From positions 550,815-562,156 of the forward strand of contig MU646506.1 in the NCBI GenBank assembly GCA_026770585.1: a stretch of 11,342 nt of DNA. Direction: 5' to 3'. The stretch comes from Baffinella frigidus. Its lineage: Eukaryota > Cryptophyceae > Cryptomonadales > Baffinellaceae. This document shows, one piece after another, positions 1-6,070 of the stretch (positions are counted from its first letter, which is position 1; every line of letters starts with the position of its first letter). The position numbers were made by a program, and so were the translations under genes. Below the pieces are notes generated by a model. That model saw nothing but the letters and a program-made list of their open reading frames with translations. It did not search any database and was not told the origin of the DNA.

Positions 1-122
1 CCCCAAACCCCAAACCCCAAACCCCAAACCCCACACCCCAAACCCCAAACCCCAAACCCCAAACATCAAACTCCAAACCCCAAACCCCAACCCCTCAACC
101 CTAAACCCTAAACCCTACACCC
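1..122. repeat. C-rich telomere-like tract, probably intronic
   Basis: CCCCAAA units with occasional variants (CCACACC, CATCAAACT) pass into CCCTAAA units at 100-118. It lies directly upstream of an AG/exon a copy, so I read it as the 3' part of an intron and not as a chromosome end. Confidence 0.7.
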
Positions 123-130
123 TCAAGCAG

Positions 131-216
131 GACGGGCAGCTAGTCAAGGAAGACGCGAAGATGTATCTTGCCAAGTTCATGGACGTCACAACCTGCAACC
201 TCCCCTCCGCGGGCGG
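131..216 (+). pseudogene. Exon a, diverged first copy cut by an F1 element
   Basis: Starts after CTCAAGCAG with GACGGGCAG and matches 381-466 closely, with changes that replace Asp, Val and Tyr codons (Tyr becomes Cys). The copy stops at CTCCGCGGGCG, where the F1 element begins with GGGATTTTGAATAACC. The normal donor is lost, so it is probably not used. A C-rich telomere-like tract lies directly upstream, as expected for an intron end. Confidence 0.6.
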
Positions 217-357
217 GATTTTGAATAACCCCTAAGCGATAAAACCTACGGCCCTACCGTAGGCATCCCGTAGGTACACAGGGGGGTTCCTACAGATAAG
301 GTAACGGAAACTCGGGCACTGAGTGCCCGAAAATCCCTTCGTATCCCTCGGTGTGGA
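214..357 (-). mobile_element. F1 element, copy A (inverted-repeat MITE-like)
   Basis: Reverse complement of the copies at 2516 and 9737. It starts GGGATTTTGAATAACC and ends CCCGAAAATCCCTTCG plus an imperfect outer part to GGTGTGG. It carries the internal palindrome CGGGCACTGAGTGCCCG and a CCTACCGTAGG-type core. It interrupts the first copy of exon a. No coding capacity. Confidence 0.6.
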
Positions 358-380
358 CTAATCGCACGATGCTGTATCAG

Positions 381-477
381 GACGGGCAGTTAGACAAGGA
401 GGACGCGAAGATGTACCTGGTCAAGTTCATGGACGTGACCACCTACAACCTCCCCTCCGCGGGCGGCTTCGTCGCTG
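381..477 (+). CDS. Exon a of the left gene, intact copy (32 codons)
   Basis: Acceptor TGTATCAG precedes GAC GGG CAG, and the exon ends GTC GCT G before GTGACC. It encodes DGQLDKEDAKMYLVKF and then MDVTTYNLPSAGGFVA, and leaves one base (phase 1). That base completes a Gly codon with exon 836-951, giving the continuous hydrophobic run GGFVAGLALGLGLSG. Three copies of this sequence exist in the first 700 bp. They diverge just upstream of CAG and just downstream of GCTG, which supports both splice borders. I do not recognise the family; a charged N-terminal part followed by a glycine-rich membrane helix is what can be seen. Confidence 0.6.
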
Positions 478-500
478 GTGACCTCCTTGCCTACCTCTGC

Positions 501-583
501 GACCCCCTTACGTCCCTTTGTGACCCCCTTACGTCCCTCCGCGAACCCCTTGCGTCCCTCCGTGACCCCCTTGTTCCAGCCAA
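501..583 (+). repeat. 21-bp minisatellite GACCCCCTTACGTCCCT
   Basis: Units begin at 501, 522, 543 and 564. The period is a multiple of three, and one frame reads DPLTSLC, DPLTSLR, EPLASLR, DPL. It lies just behind the exon a donor, so it is more probably intronic than coding. Confidence 0.7.
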
Positions 584-613
584 CACGCCCACCATCCTGT
601 CCCCCGCAACATT

Positions 614-677
614 CATCTTGCCAAGTTCATGGACGTGACCACCTACAACCTCCCCTCCGCGGGCGGCTTCGTCGCTG
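614..677 (+). pseudogene. Exon a, third copy lacking its 5' part
   Basis: Matches the 3' two thirds of exon a, from CTTGCCAAGTTCATGG to GTCGCTG, followed by GT. The 5' part with the CAG acceptor and the first codons is missing. It reads KFMDVTTYNLPSAGGFVA in frame. At the one Ala/Val position it resembles copy 1 (TTGCCAAG), but the Tyr codon is as in copy 2, so it may be a recombinant of the two. Confidence 0.6.
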
Positions 678-835
678 GTACACTACACTACCTCTGCCTC
701 AGTAAAATTGGGCTCGCCATAAATGTATTTTGGACCAGGACTCCGTACAAACACCCCAGTACAGACAGCATCCAAGCCTCTCCCAACACTCTCCCAGCGT
801 GGTTCGAGGATTCCTGAAAATGCCGCACCCGACAG

Positions 836-951
836 GCCTCGCACTCGGGCTGGGGCTCTCAGGAAGGACGGCAGCGATTGCTGGCGGTGCCTCGATGGTA
901 CCGCGGCTGGCACTCCTGGGTTCTGGCGCGACTGCTGGCCCTGGCTTGATG
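836..951 (+). CDS. Exon b of the left gene, Gly/Ala-rich membrane segment (38 codons)
   Basis: Acceptor CCGACAG precedes GC CTC GCA, and the exon ends GGC TTG ATG before GTGATC. It enters in phase 1, matching exon a, and leaves in phase 0. It encodes LALGLGLSGRTAAIAGGASM followed by VPRLALLGSGATAGPGLM, that is, small-residue helices with single Arg residues, typical of an organelle or plastid membrane protein. No family is assigned. Confidence 0.55.
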
Positions 952-994
952 GTGATCCCCGCCACCGGATCTTCTTCTTCTTCTTTAGTACCCT

Positions 995-1045
995 TTTGAG
1001 AAGTGGTCTACTTAACAGCCTTTTGAAAGGTGGTCTACTTATCTA
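995..1045 (+). repeat. Tandem pair TTTTGA(G)AAGTGGTCTACTTA
   Basis: TTTTGAGAAGTGGTCTACTT is followed by AACAGCC and then TTTTGAAAGGTGGTCTACTT. A related CTGAGAAGTGGTCTAAAG occurs at 6503-6520. No gene is assigned between 952 and 1250. Confidence 0.5.
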
Positions 1046-1249
1046 CCTACAACCGCTCGCGTCGGAGGGCAGACTGGCCACCAGATCGTGCATTTGTCAC
1101 CACTCCCCAAGCGTCCTTGCAAATTAAGACGGTTCTGGAAATGATGTGTCGTTCCTCAACCCTCAAACGGGCATTCTGGAACCTCCACCGGGCATTGTCA
1201 GGAATAATCAAGCGTGTTGGTTGTTGACAAATACACGATACGGTGTCGG

Positions 1250-1343
1250 CACCTGCCCCTAGCGGCGTGCGCGCGCTCGGCTGGATCCCGCTCTGCAACA
1301 CCCTGCATTCCGCGATTTTATGGGCATCCAATAACTTCGATCA
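1250..1343 (+). other. Duplicated block, possible exon remnant (VRALGWIPLCNTL)
   Basis: GTGCGCGCGCTCGGCTGGATCCCGCTC reads VRALGWIPLCNTLHSAILWA in an open frame. Its counterpart at 1580-1645 reads MRPLAWIPLCITL and then loses frame by a 4-nt deletion. It could be a membrane exon between exons b and d, but no convincing acceptor or donor with matching phase is visible, so it is not included in the gene model. Confidence 0.3.
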
Positions 1344-1403
1344 TGCTCAAACTCGTTTGATGTTTTCGAGGTGAACACGTTTTGATTCATTGGAGCGCGG
1401 CAG

Positions 1404-1435
1404 GTGGGAGCTAATGAGTACTATGGCCTTGCAGA
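1404..1435 (+). pseudogene. Exon d, decayed first copy
   Basis: GGCAG precedes GTGGGAGCTAATGAGTACTATGGCC, which matches the first half of 1662-1721 (VGANEYYG versus VGAKEYYD). The match is then lost as the sequence runs into a 24-bp minisatellite. The upstream region (1214-1343) also matches 1539-1655, so the whole block was duplicated in tandem. Confidence 0.5.
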
Positions 1436-1439
1436 AGTA

Positions 1440-1560
1440 TTGGTTGTAGACAAAGTAGGCGTGTTGGCTGGTGACAAAGTAGGCGTATTGGTTGTTGACA
1501 ACGTAGACGCATTGGTTGTGGTTGACAAAGTTGGCGTCTTGGTTGTTGACAAATGGACGA
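1440..1560 (+). repeat. 24-bp minisatellite TTGGTTGTTGACAAAGTAGG
   Basis: Units begin at 1440, 1464, 1488, 1512 (27 bp) and 1539. One frame reads VVDKVGVL repeatedly. A single unit is also present at 1214-1230 in the upstream copy of the duplicated block. Confidence 0.7.
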
Positions 1561-1661
1561 CACGGTCGCCTCTGGTGAGATGCGCCCGCTCGCCTGGATC
1601 CCGCTCTGTATCACCCTTTCGCGATTTCATGGGTATGCAATAACCTTGATGGTCGTGGTAG

Positions 1662-1721
1662 GTGGGGGCCAAGGAGTACTACGACCACGCCGTGTCTTAT
1701 TCCTCCGCCGCGGCATCGCAG
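1662..1721 (+). CDS. Exon d of the left gene, VGAKEYYDHAVSYSSAAASQ (20 codons)
   Basis: The acceptor TAG follows a GT-rich stretch. The exon starts GTG GGG GCC AAG and ends GCA TCG CAG before GTGCGT, a near-consensus donor. It encodes VGAKEYYDHAVSYSSAAASQ in phase 0-0 and can follow exon b. A decayed copy is present at 1404-1435, in a duplicated context. Confidence 0.5.
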
Positions 1722-1879
1722 GTGCGTCACCTTGGGAGTTAGGCTTCGCCGTCGCTTTGCTTTGGGGTCCAGGGTTGAGGTTTGAGGGTTTGCCTGACTC
1801 CTGTGGCTAGGTTTGAGGGGTTGCCCTGACTCCTGTGGCAACAACGGGGGGGCGTCGCTGTGTTATCACACTTACCCTC

Positions 1880-2416
1880 GCAGGACACATTAAAAGATGC
1901 TCATGAGCCTGGAGCGATTTTTGATGCTCAGGTTTTGAGCCTCGCGCACTTGACGATCAGGCCACGCGACGATTGCCTGTGCATTAAATTGGTCTGTTTT
2001 CAAAGTCAACTCCCTCATAAATCTGTCAACTTTGCGCGGATTCCTAACAAAAATGCTTTTAGTAGTGCAGAAATGATAGAAAGACGCAATAGATTTGATA
2101 CACAGGTTATCGTCGCGTGGGCAGGTTGTGGAGACTCTCGACCGCGCAACTCCTAGCACTGCCTCAGTTAATGCCTCAGTAACCCCAGCACTTCCTCAGT
2201 TAATATAACCCTGAACCCTAAATGCCGAACTTGACAACGAACAGGTTTTGGATACGGGGCGGCAGATGCTGGTCCCTTACCCTTGCAGGACACGTAGATG
2301 CGCAGGTTGTTGAGCCTCGAGCAATTTTCGATGCTCAGGTTATTGAACCTCGAGCAATTTTTGATAATCAGGTTTTGAGCCTTGAAAGCCTCGCGCACGA
2401 GACGATCAGGTTATGG
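1880..2416 (+). repeat. 33-bp minisatellite in two duplicated blocks
   Basis: GATGCTCAGGTTATTGAACC and CGAGCAATTTTT form 33-bp units at 2297, 2330 and 2363. The earlier block (1896-1960) has two units, one shortened to 27 bp. Both blocks start after CTTACCCT(C/T)GCAGGACAC and end GCCTCGCGCAC...GACGATCAGG. One frame reads DAQVIEPRAIF. Confidence 0.65.
1962..2120. mobile_element. CCACGCGACGAT-ended element with probable TSD
   Basis: CCACGCGACGATTGCCTGTG at left and CACAGGTTATCGTCGCGTGG at right are inverted with two mismatches, and the similarity continues inward (CATTAAAT and ATTTGATA). Left flank GATCAGG and right flank GCAGGTTGTGGAG share CAGG. The paralogous stretch at 2403-2416 reads GATCAGGTTATGGAG without the element. 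159 bp; an inner piece (AAGTCAACTCCCTCATAAAT) resembles the CACTG element. Confidence 0.65.
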
Positions 2417-2427
2417 AGGGGCGGCAG

Positions 2428-2463
2428 ATGTCGAGCGAGGAGCGCTTCAAGTCCACCATCAAG
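2428..2463 (+). CDS. Candidate exon MSSEERFKSTIK (12 codons)
   Basis: GGCGGCAG precedes ATG TCG AGC GAG GAG CGC TTC AAG TCC ACC ATC AAG, followed by GTCCTC. Third positions are almost all G or C, unlike the AT-richer 33-bp repeats just upstream. Phase is 0-0. It could be an internal exon of the left gene or, because it begins with ATG, the first coding exon of another gene. Confidence 0.4.
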
Positions 2464-2515
2464 GTCCTCCAATGTCGAATCATGTGTGTTGTTGATGGCG
2501 CACAGTAGCATCTAA

Positions 2516-2678
2516 TCACACAGCGGGCTACAACGGGATTTTCGGGCACTCAGTGCCCGAGTTTCCGTTACCTTATCCGTAGGAACCCCCCCGTATGTCC
2601 CTACGGATTGCCTACCGTAGGGTCCGAGGTCTTATCGTTTAAGGGTTATTCGAAATCCCTTCGAATTTCACTGTGTGG
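2516..2678 (+). mobile_element. F1 element, copy B
   Basis: Contains GGGATTTTCGGGCACTCAG at its left and CGAAATCCCTTCGAA at its right, with inverted ends extending imperfectly to CACA...TGTGTGG. The internal order is palindrome CGGGCACTCAGTGCCCG, TCCGTAGGAACCCCCC, CCTACCGTAGGGTCC, CTTATCG. No open frame of note. The left end lies soon after the exon 2428-2463. Confidence 0.6.
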
Positions 2679-2680
2679 TC

Positions 2681-2833
2681 TGCGGAAACGAATAAAAACA
2701 TTACTTTATGGGACCTTTCTCGCAACGAAATTTACTACACAACTGGGTTTTACTAATAACAGTAAAGCTTATGTGTAGTAATTTTCGTTGGTAAAAAGGT
2801 CTCAGAAAGCAATACTTTAATTTGTTTCCGGCG
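2681..2833. repeat. Long imperfect fold-back
   Basis: The left arm 2681-2742 (TGCGGAAACGAATAAAAACA ... GCAACGAAATTTACTACACA) and the right arm 2770-2833 are imperfect inverted copies of about 60 bp around a 27-nt loop. The GAAAGTTACTACACAAATG motif of the inner arm also occurs at 3908-3926 and inverted at 6338-6356. No gene is recognised in it. Confidence 0.5.
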
Positions 2834-2892
2834 ATGAATGTAACATTTCTGCCGGAGACTTGAGTTTCACCGACACGACCAGGCCAGCGCAA

Positions 2893-3275
2893 GGCTGTGT
2901 CACCGATTGCCAAACCAAGAAGCACACATTGCATGCTGTGTTGCCACTCGTCTATTAAATGAGCGGATCTACAAACATCGTGGATGTTCGGGAGTTCCCG
3001 AAAACCTTCGAGAAACCTTGTCCCTTAAGTGGCCAGGCGGTCAAATTTGACCGCCAAGAGGTCCTAGGCAGGTCCTAGGACCCTACGAAAGGGTGTATGA
3101 GCCTACTGGTCGCTTAAGGGATACTTTTCGCTGCCCAAAACGGAATCGCTGAAGATGGAGATGGTGGTGTGAGCAGGGCATGGGCCTGGTCTGTCACTGG
3201 TTGCAAAACCACAAGGCGCATGTTTTGTTGCTAATGGTTCAAATGATCTCATCGACAAAAATCGTACGGAATCGC
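2893..3275. repeat. Diverged direct duplication around F2 copy 1
   Basis: TTGCCAAACCAAGAAGCACA...ATTAAATGAGCGGATCTACA near 2907-2974 resembles TTGCAAAACCACAAGGCGCA near 3201-3260 and its continuation to AAAAATCGTACGG. No open frame of merit is seen in either. Confidence 0.35.
3019..3123 (+). mobile_element. F2 element, copy 1
   Basis: Ends CCCTTAAGTGGCCAG and CTACTGGTCGCTTAAGGGATA form an imperfect inverted repeat. Inside is a perfect 20-bp palindrome, GGCGGTCAAATTTGACCGCC (3036-3055), then AGGTCCTAGGCAGGTCCTAG and ACCCTACGAAAGGGTGTATGAGCC. About 105 bp, no coding capacity. Confidence 0.6.
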
Positions 3276-3292
3276 TGAATTTAGAGAAACCG

Positions 3293-3540
3293 TATCCCTT
3301 AAGTGCCCATACACTGCCAGGCCGGATATTTGTAGAAGTCAATTCACCCACAAAATCTGTCAACTTAGAAACGAGGTACCCGTAATGGGTACTTCTTTAC
3401 TACACATTCGCAGGTGAGTTGACTAATACAAAAATTCCGCCCTGGCAGTGACATATGTTGAATATTCACCCTAACTCGCCATAGGCAGGTCCTAGGGCCC
3501 TACCGTAGGACGTATGCGCCTACTGGCCACTTAAGGAGTA
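3293..3540 (+). mobile_element. F2 element, copy 2, split by a nested element
   Basis: The left end ATCCCTTAAGTGCCCATA and the right half CTAACTCGCCATAGGCAGG... to GGCCACTTAAGGAGTA match copy 4033-4137, but are separated by the CACTG element at 3312-3450. The central CTACCGTAGGACGTATGCGCC is intact. Confidence 0.55.
3312..3450. mobile_element. CACTG-ended inverted-repeat element nested in F2
   Basis: The left end CACTGCCAGGCCGGATATTT and the right end CCGCCCTGGCAGTG are inverted copies for about 38 bp with few mismatches (left GTAGAAGTCAATTCACC, right GGTGAGTTGACTAATAC). Ends CACTG/CAGTG recall the CACTA (CMC/EnSpm) superfamily. Flanking triplets are ATA and ACA, so a duplication is only near-perfect. 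It contains a smaller palindrome, GTACCCGTAATGGGTAC. 139 bp, no coding capacity. Confidence 0.6.
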
Positions 3541-3596
3541 CGTTTCGCTGTCCAAACCGGAATCGCTGAAGATGGAGAGGATGATGGTGTGAGCAG

Positions 3597-3644
3597 GGGA
3601 TGGGCTTGGAGGCTCTGCGGGCCGTGGAAAGGCAGACCAAGAAG
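3597..3644 (+). CDS. Helical exon f, copy 2: GMGLEALRAVERQTKK
   Basis: The acceptor GTGAGCAG is followed by GGG ATG GGC TTG GAG to ACC AAG AAG, then GTGCTG. It encodes GMGLEALRAVERQTKK in phase 0-0, an amphipathic helix. Further copies lie at 3733-3777 (MGLEGLRAVQRQTEK) and 3975-4022 (GMGLETLRAVEKQTDK), and a truncated one at 3177-3190. Substitutions between copies are mostly conservative in the protein. Confidence 0.45.
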
Positions 3645-3672
3645 GTGCTGCCCCATGCATCTGAATTCCCCG

Positions 3673-3730
3673 TACAGGGGTACCTCGCGCATAAGAAAGC
3701 GCCTCCCCCTAGGACCCTACAGTAGCCCAT
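3673..3730 (+). mobile_element. F3 element, left half only
   Basis: TACAGGGGTACCTCGCGCAT, AAGAAAGCGCCTCCCCCTAGG and ACCCTACAGTAG match the left half of F3. The right half is replaced by exon f copy 3 sequence, so a rearrangement joined them. Confidence 0.5.
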
Positions 3731-3732
3731 GC

Positions 3733-3777
3733 ATGGGCCTGGAAGGTCTGCGGGCCGTGCAAAGGCAGACTGAGAAG
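3733..3777 (+). pseudogene. Helical exon f, copy 3, without a clear acceptor
   Basis: ATGGGCCTGGAAGGTCTGCGG matches exon f and ends GAGAAG before GTTCTGCC. Upstream it is joined to a partial F3 element through ATGCATGGG instead of the usual AGCAGGG, so the acceptor is lost. It reads MGLEGLRAVQRQTEK. Confidence 0.45.
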
Positions 3778-3799
3778 GTTCTGCCCCATCCACTTGAGA

Positions 3800-3930
3800 A
3801 TCCTGGAGGAACCTATTTACATGTGCGGTTGTAAACATTTGTACCAGGATAGGGTGTTCCAACCTCGTGACTGTGCTAATTTCGCAGAGTTGCGTGACCA
3901 ATCAACGAAAGTTACTACACAAATGCCGAC
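3800..3930 (+). pseudogene. Duplicated coding-like segment, plus copy
   Basis: Reads LEEPIYMCGCKHLYQDRVFQ then PRD, and after further sequence meets GAAAGTTACTACACAAATG. The inverted copy at 6336-6470 reads LEDPFYMWACKTLYQDKVFQ then PRN, followed by GSYYTNATYK. The plus copy loses that frame downstream. No family is recognised. Confidence 0.4.
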
Positions 3931-3974
3931 TTTTAAGAGCACGTCGGTTTTAAATAGGCCGCTGTAGCATTCAG

Positions 3975-4022
3975 GGCATGGGCTTGGAAACTCTGCGGGC
4001 CGTGGAAAAGCAGACCGACAAG
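3975..4022 (+). CDS. Helical exon f, copy 4: GMGLETLRAVEKQTDK
   Basis: CATTCAG precedes GGC ATG GGC TTG GAA and the exon ends GAC AAG before GTTGTG. It has the same length (48 nt), phase and borders as 3597-3644. The upstream sequence is unrelated to that of copy 2, while the exon and the next few bases match, so duplication edges lie close to the exon edges. Confidence 0.45.
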
Positions 4023-4032
4023 GTTGTGCCCT

Positions 4033-4137
4033 GTCCCTTGAGTGCCCATGGGGGGTGATATTCCCCCTAACTCGCCGTAGGCAGGTGCTAGGGCCCTACC
4101 GTAGGGCGTATGAGCCGATAGGCTCGAAAGGAATAGC
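4033..4137 (+). mobile_element. F2 element, copy 3, degenerate right end
   Basis: Left end TCCCTTGAGTGCCCA, hairpin GGGGG/CCCCC (4051-4055 with 4063-4067), then AGGCAGGTGCTAGGGCCC, TACCGTAGGGCGTATGAGCC. The right end is eroded (GATAGGCTCGAAAGGAATA). It follows exon f copy 4 directly. Confidence 0.5.
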
Positions 4138-4208
4138 TATCATAGATCTGAATTCCTCGTATCGTCTGACAGTTGGTATTAATCAATCTGCACGGTCTGC
4201 GCGTGGTG

Positions 4209-4330
4209 TACAGGGGCACCTCGCTCATAAGAAACCGCCCACCCCCCTAGGACAACCGTAGGGCCCTGGTCATAGGCCTACCGTAGGGTCCTTGGGGGAG
4301 GCGGTTTCTGATGGGCGAGGTACCCCTGTA
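4209..4330. mobile_element. F3 element, copy 1 (complete)
   Basis: The left end TACAGGGGCACCTCGCTCAT and the right end GGGCGAGGTACCCCTGTA are inverted copies. The repeat continues inward through AAGAAACCGCCCACCCCC for about 40 bp with few mismatches. The core holds CCTAGGACAACCGTAGGGCC and GGCCTACCGTAGGGTCC. Essentially the whole element folds back on itself. Confidence 0.65.
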
Positions 4331-4507
4331 GGGTAGGCCCTAAGGCACGGGCTGCGTGTGGTGTAGGAACCCTGGGCCTACGGTAGTTGATACCATATGC
4401 CAAGTGCCCTGAAATCGAGGAGTGCTGGATCTATGCTCCTACCTAGGCACAGGCCTACGGTAGGACTCTAGGGCGATGCGTGTCCTTAATTTCGAGCAAT
4501 CCTTGCA

Positions 4508-4587
4508 GGACCTGACGGGCCCGCCTTGGGACTGATGGGCCCGCCTCAGGACTGACGGGCCCGCCTCGGGACTGACGGGGCGTGCGA
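4508..4587 (+). repeat. 20-bp tandem repeat GACTGACGGGCCCGCCTCGG
   Basis: Four units at 4508, 4528, 4548 and 4568, the last one diverging after GACGGGGCG. Each carries GGGCCC. It lies directly before the AG of the coiled-coil exon. Confidence 0.7.
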
Positions 4588-4591
4588 GCAG

Positions 4592-4672
4592 GATCTGGCG
4601 GAAGCGAAGACGGGGGCGGAGAAGGCGGCGCTGGGGGAGAGGGTGGCGCTTCTTGAGACCCTCAAGGCCGAG
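4592..4672 (+). CDS. Candidate coiled-coil exon (27 codons)
   Basis: GCGAGCAG precedes GAT CTG GCG GAA, and the exon ends AAG GCC GAG before GTTAAG. It encodes DLAEAKTGAEKAALGERVAL plus LETLKAE, with a leucine/alanine heptad-like pattern and Lys/Glu in between. Without splicing the frame continues to TGA at 4694-4696 (KKAPRT). A second, diverged copy starts near 4936 (LGERLALLEALR). It could follow exon f in phase 0. No family assigned. Confidence 0.4.
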
Positions 4673-4769
4673 GTTAAGAAGGCGCCGCGCACGTGAGAGA
4701 TCCTAAACAACCTCAAGGACCTCAGGGCGAGAGCCTACAGGACCTAAAGGGCGTCCTTCGAGCTCCCAA

Positions 4770-4874
4770 TATCCCTCAAGTGGCCAGGAGGCCCATACGC
4801 CCTACCGTAGGGCCCTAGGATCTGCCTAGGACCTATTAGCAGTCAAGTTTGACTGTCTGGCCACTTAAGGGATA
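4770..4874 (-). mobile_element. F2 element, copy 4 (complete, inverted)
   Basis: Inverted ends TATCCCTCAAGTGGCCAG and CTGGCCACTTAAGGGATA differ at one position over 18 bp. The hairpin CAGTCAAGTTTGACTG (4840-4855) is on the right side, so the element is inverted relative to the other copies. The core is CCCTACCGTAGGGCCCTAGG. Confidence 0.65.
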
Positions 4875-4924
4875 GGCGGACACCGGAAGTTGTGAGAGAC
4901 ACGTGACGTGCGAGGCACGCGCGA

Positions 4925-5145
4925 GTGTGCGGACTGCGGCTGGGGGAGAGGCTGGCGCTACTTGAGGCCCTCAGGCTGAGACTAACAAGGCGTCGCGCAC
5001 GTGAAAGATCCTCTAGGCTCTTTATGTTCTTCGAGCTTAGGTCCTTGACCTTTTTCGAGCGCCGCGCAAGTGAGAGATCCTCAAGGACCTCAAGGACCGG
5101 AAGGACCTAAGGGCGTTCTTCGAGCTCCCAAGACAGGCGGACACC
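4925..5145 (+). repeat. Diverged second copy of the coiled-coil exon and its flank
   Basis: CTGGGGGAGAGGCTGGCGCTAC matches 4630-4651, and CGCCGCGCAAGTGAGAGATCC near 5057 matches 4684-4705. Both copies end in GGACCTAA-GGGCGT-CTTCGAGCTCCCAA. A flank GGCGGACACCGGAA(C/G)TTGT occurs at 4876 and 5137. The block is a direct duplication separated by an F2 element. Confidence 0.5.
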
Positions 5146-5195
5146 GGAACTTGTTCAACACACGTCAAGTGCGGGGCACGCGCGAGTGTGTGGAC

Positions 5196-5316
5196 TACAG
5201 GAGTACCTCTCTCATTAGAAACGCCCACCCCCCTAGGACCACCATAGGGCCCCAGGCATAGGCCTACTGTAGGTTCCCAGGGGGGTGTTGTTTCTTATGG
5301 GCGAGGTGCCCCTGTA
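5196..5316. mobile_element. F3 element, copy 2
   Basis: TACAGGAGTACCTCTCTCAT at left and ATGGGCGAGGTGCCCCTGTA at right are imperfect inverted ends, with AGAAACGCCCACCCCCCTAGG and CAGGGGGGTGTTGTTTCTT inside them. The core is AGGCCTACTGTAGG. Confidence 0.6.
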
Positions 5317-5410
5317 CATATAGCGTGGGATAGGCCCGCCTCGGGATTTCTTGTGATAGAGGAAGTGGGGTATTCTTCTGTAAACGAAAGGGGATACACT
5401 GCGCGCAGTT

Positions 5411-5900
5411 GCAAGTGAGAGGCACTGTGCGCGACTTTGTGAGGACAGGTCCTAGCTCTAAAACGGGTCTGATGTGATCCGAAAGGAAGCATTACCTTTC
5501 TCCAGAACCAGTTCCGGTGTCAGCCTATGTTGGGAGCTCGAAGAACCTGAAGGAACTTAAGGACAAGTGAGAGGCACTTTGCGCGACTTTGTGCGATGAC
5601 GGGTCCTAGGACGAAGGAGAGAAGGCATGGTGCCTCGAGAGGAGATTCCCCGCGTGGGGCACAAACGCATGAGAGTTGACAGCGAGAGGCGCGCGCGCGT
5701 GCAGCGGCGTCTGCCAACCAATTGTGTCACGTCGCCCCGAAGAGCGTTCGCGTGGCTGTTGATTCCCACTCAGTAGCAACGAGAGCATTTCCAGAAATGT
5801 TGCACAACGAGAACCTGTCCGTCTTTGGCCCGAAGAGAGGTCACGTGACCAGCAGAGCGTCCATTAGCAAGTGAGAGGCACTTTGCACTTTGCCGACCGA
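5411..5900 (+). repeat. Three dispersed copies of CAAGTGAGAGGCACTTTGC
   Basis: Copies at 5412, 5564 and 5868. The first two continue GCGACTTTGTG and then GGTCCTAG. The interval 5320-6060 shows no convincing exon; short open frames exist on both strands but lack splice borders or recognisable protein features. Confidence 0.5.
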
Positions 5901-6070
5901 GGCATGTGAGCCTCCGTCGGACAGGTTGACTAATGAAGCTATCGTTGGTTCCGCTTGGGTGTGAGCCATTGCCTGCGCGGTCTCTCTCCTCCCAAGCGGG
6001 GTCTCAGGGCGAGGTCATGTGGCCAGTGAACCGCAACAGCAGAGCGTCCGTGCTCAGATTGACTGTTTCT

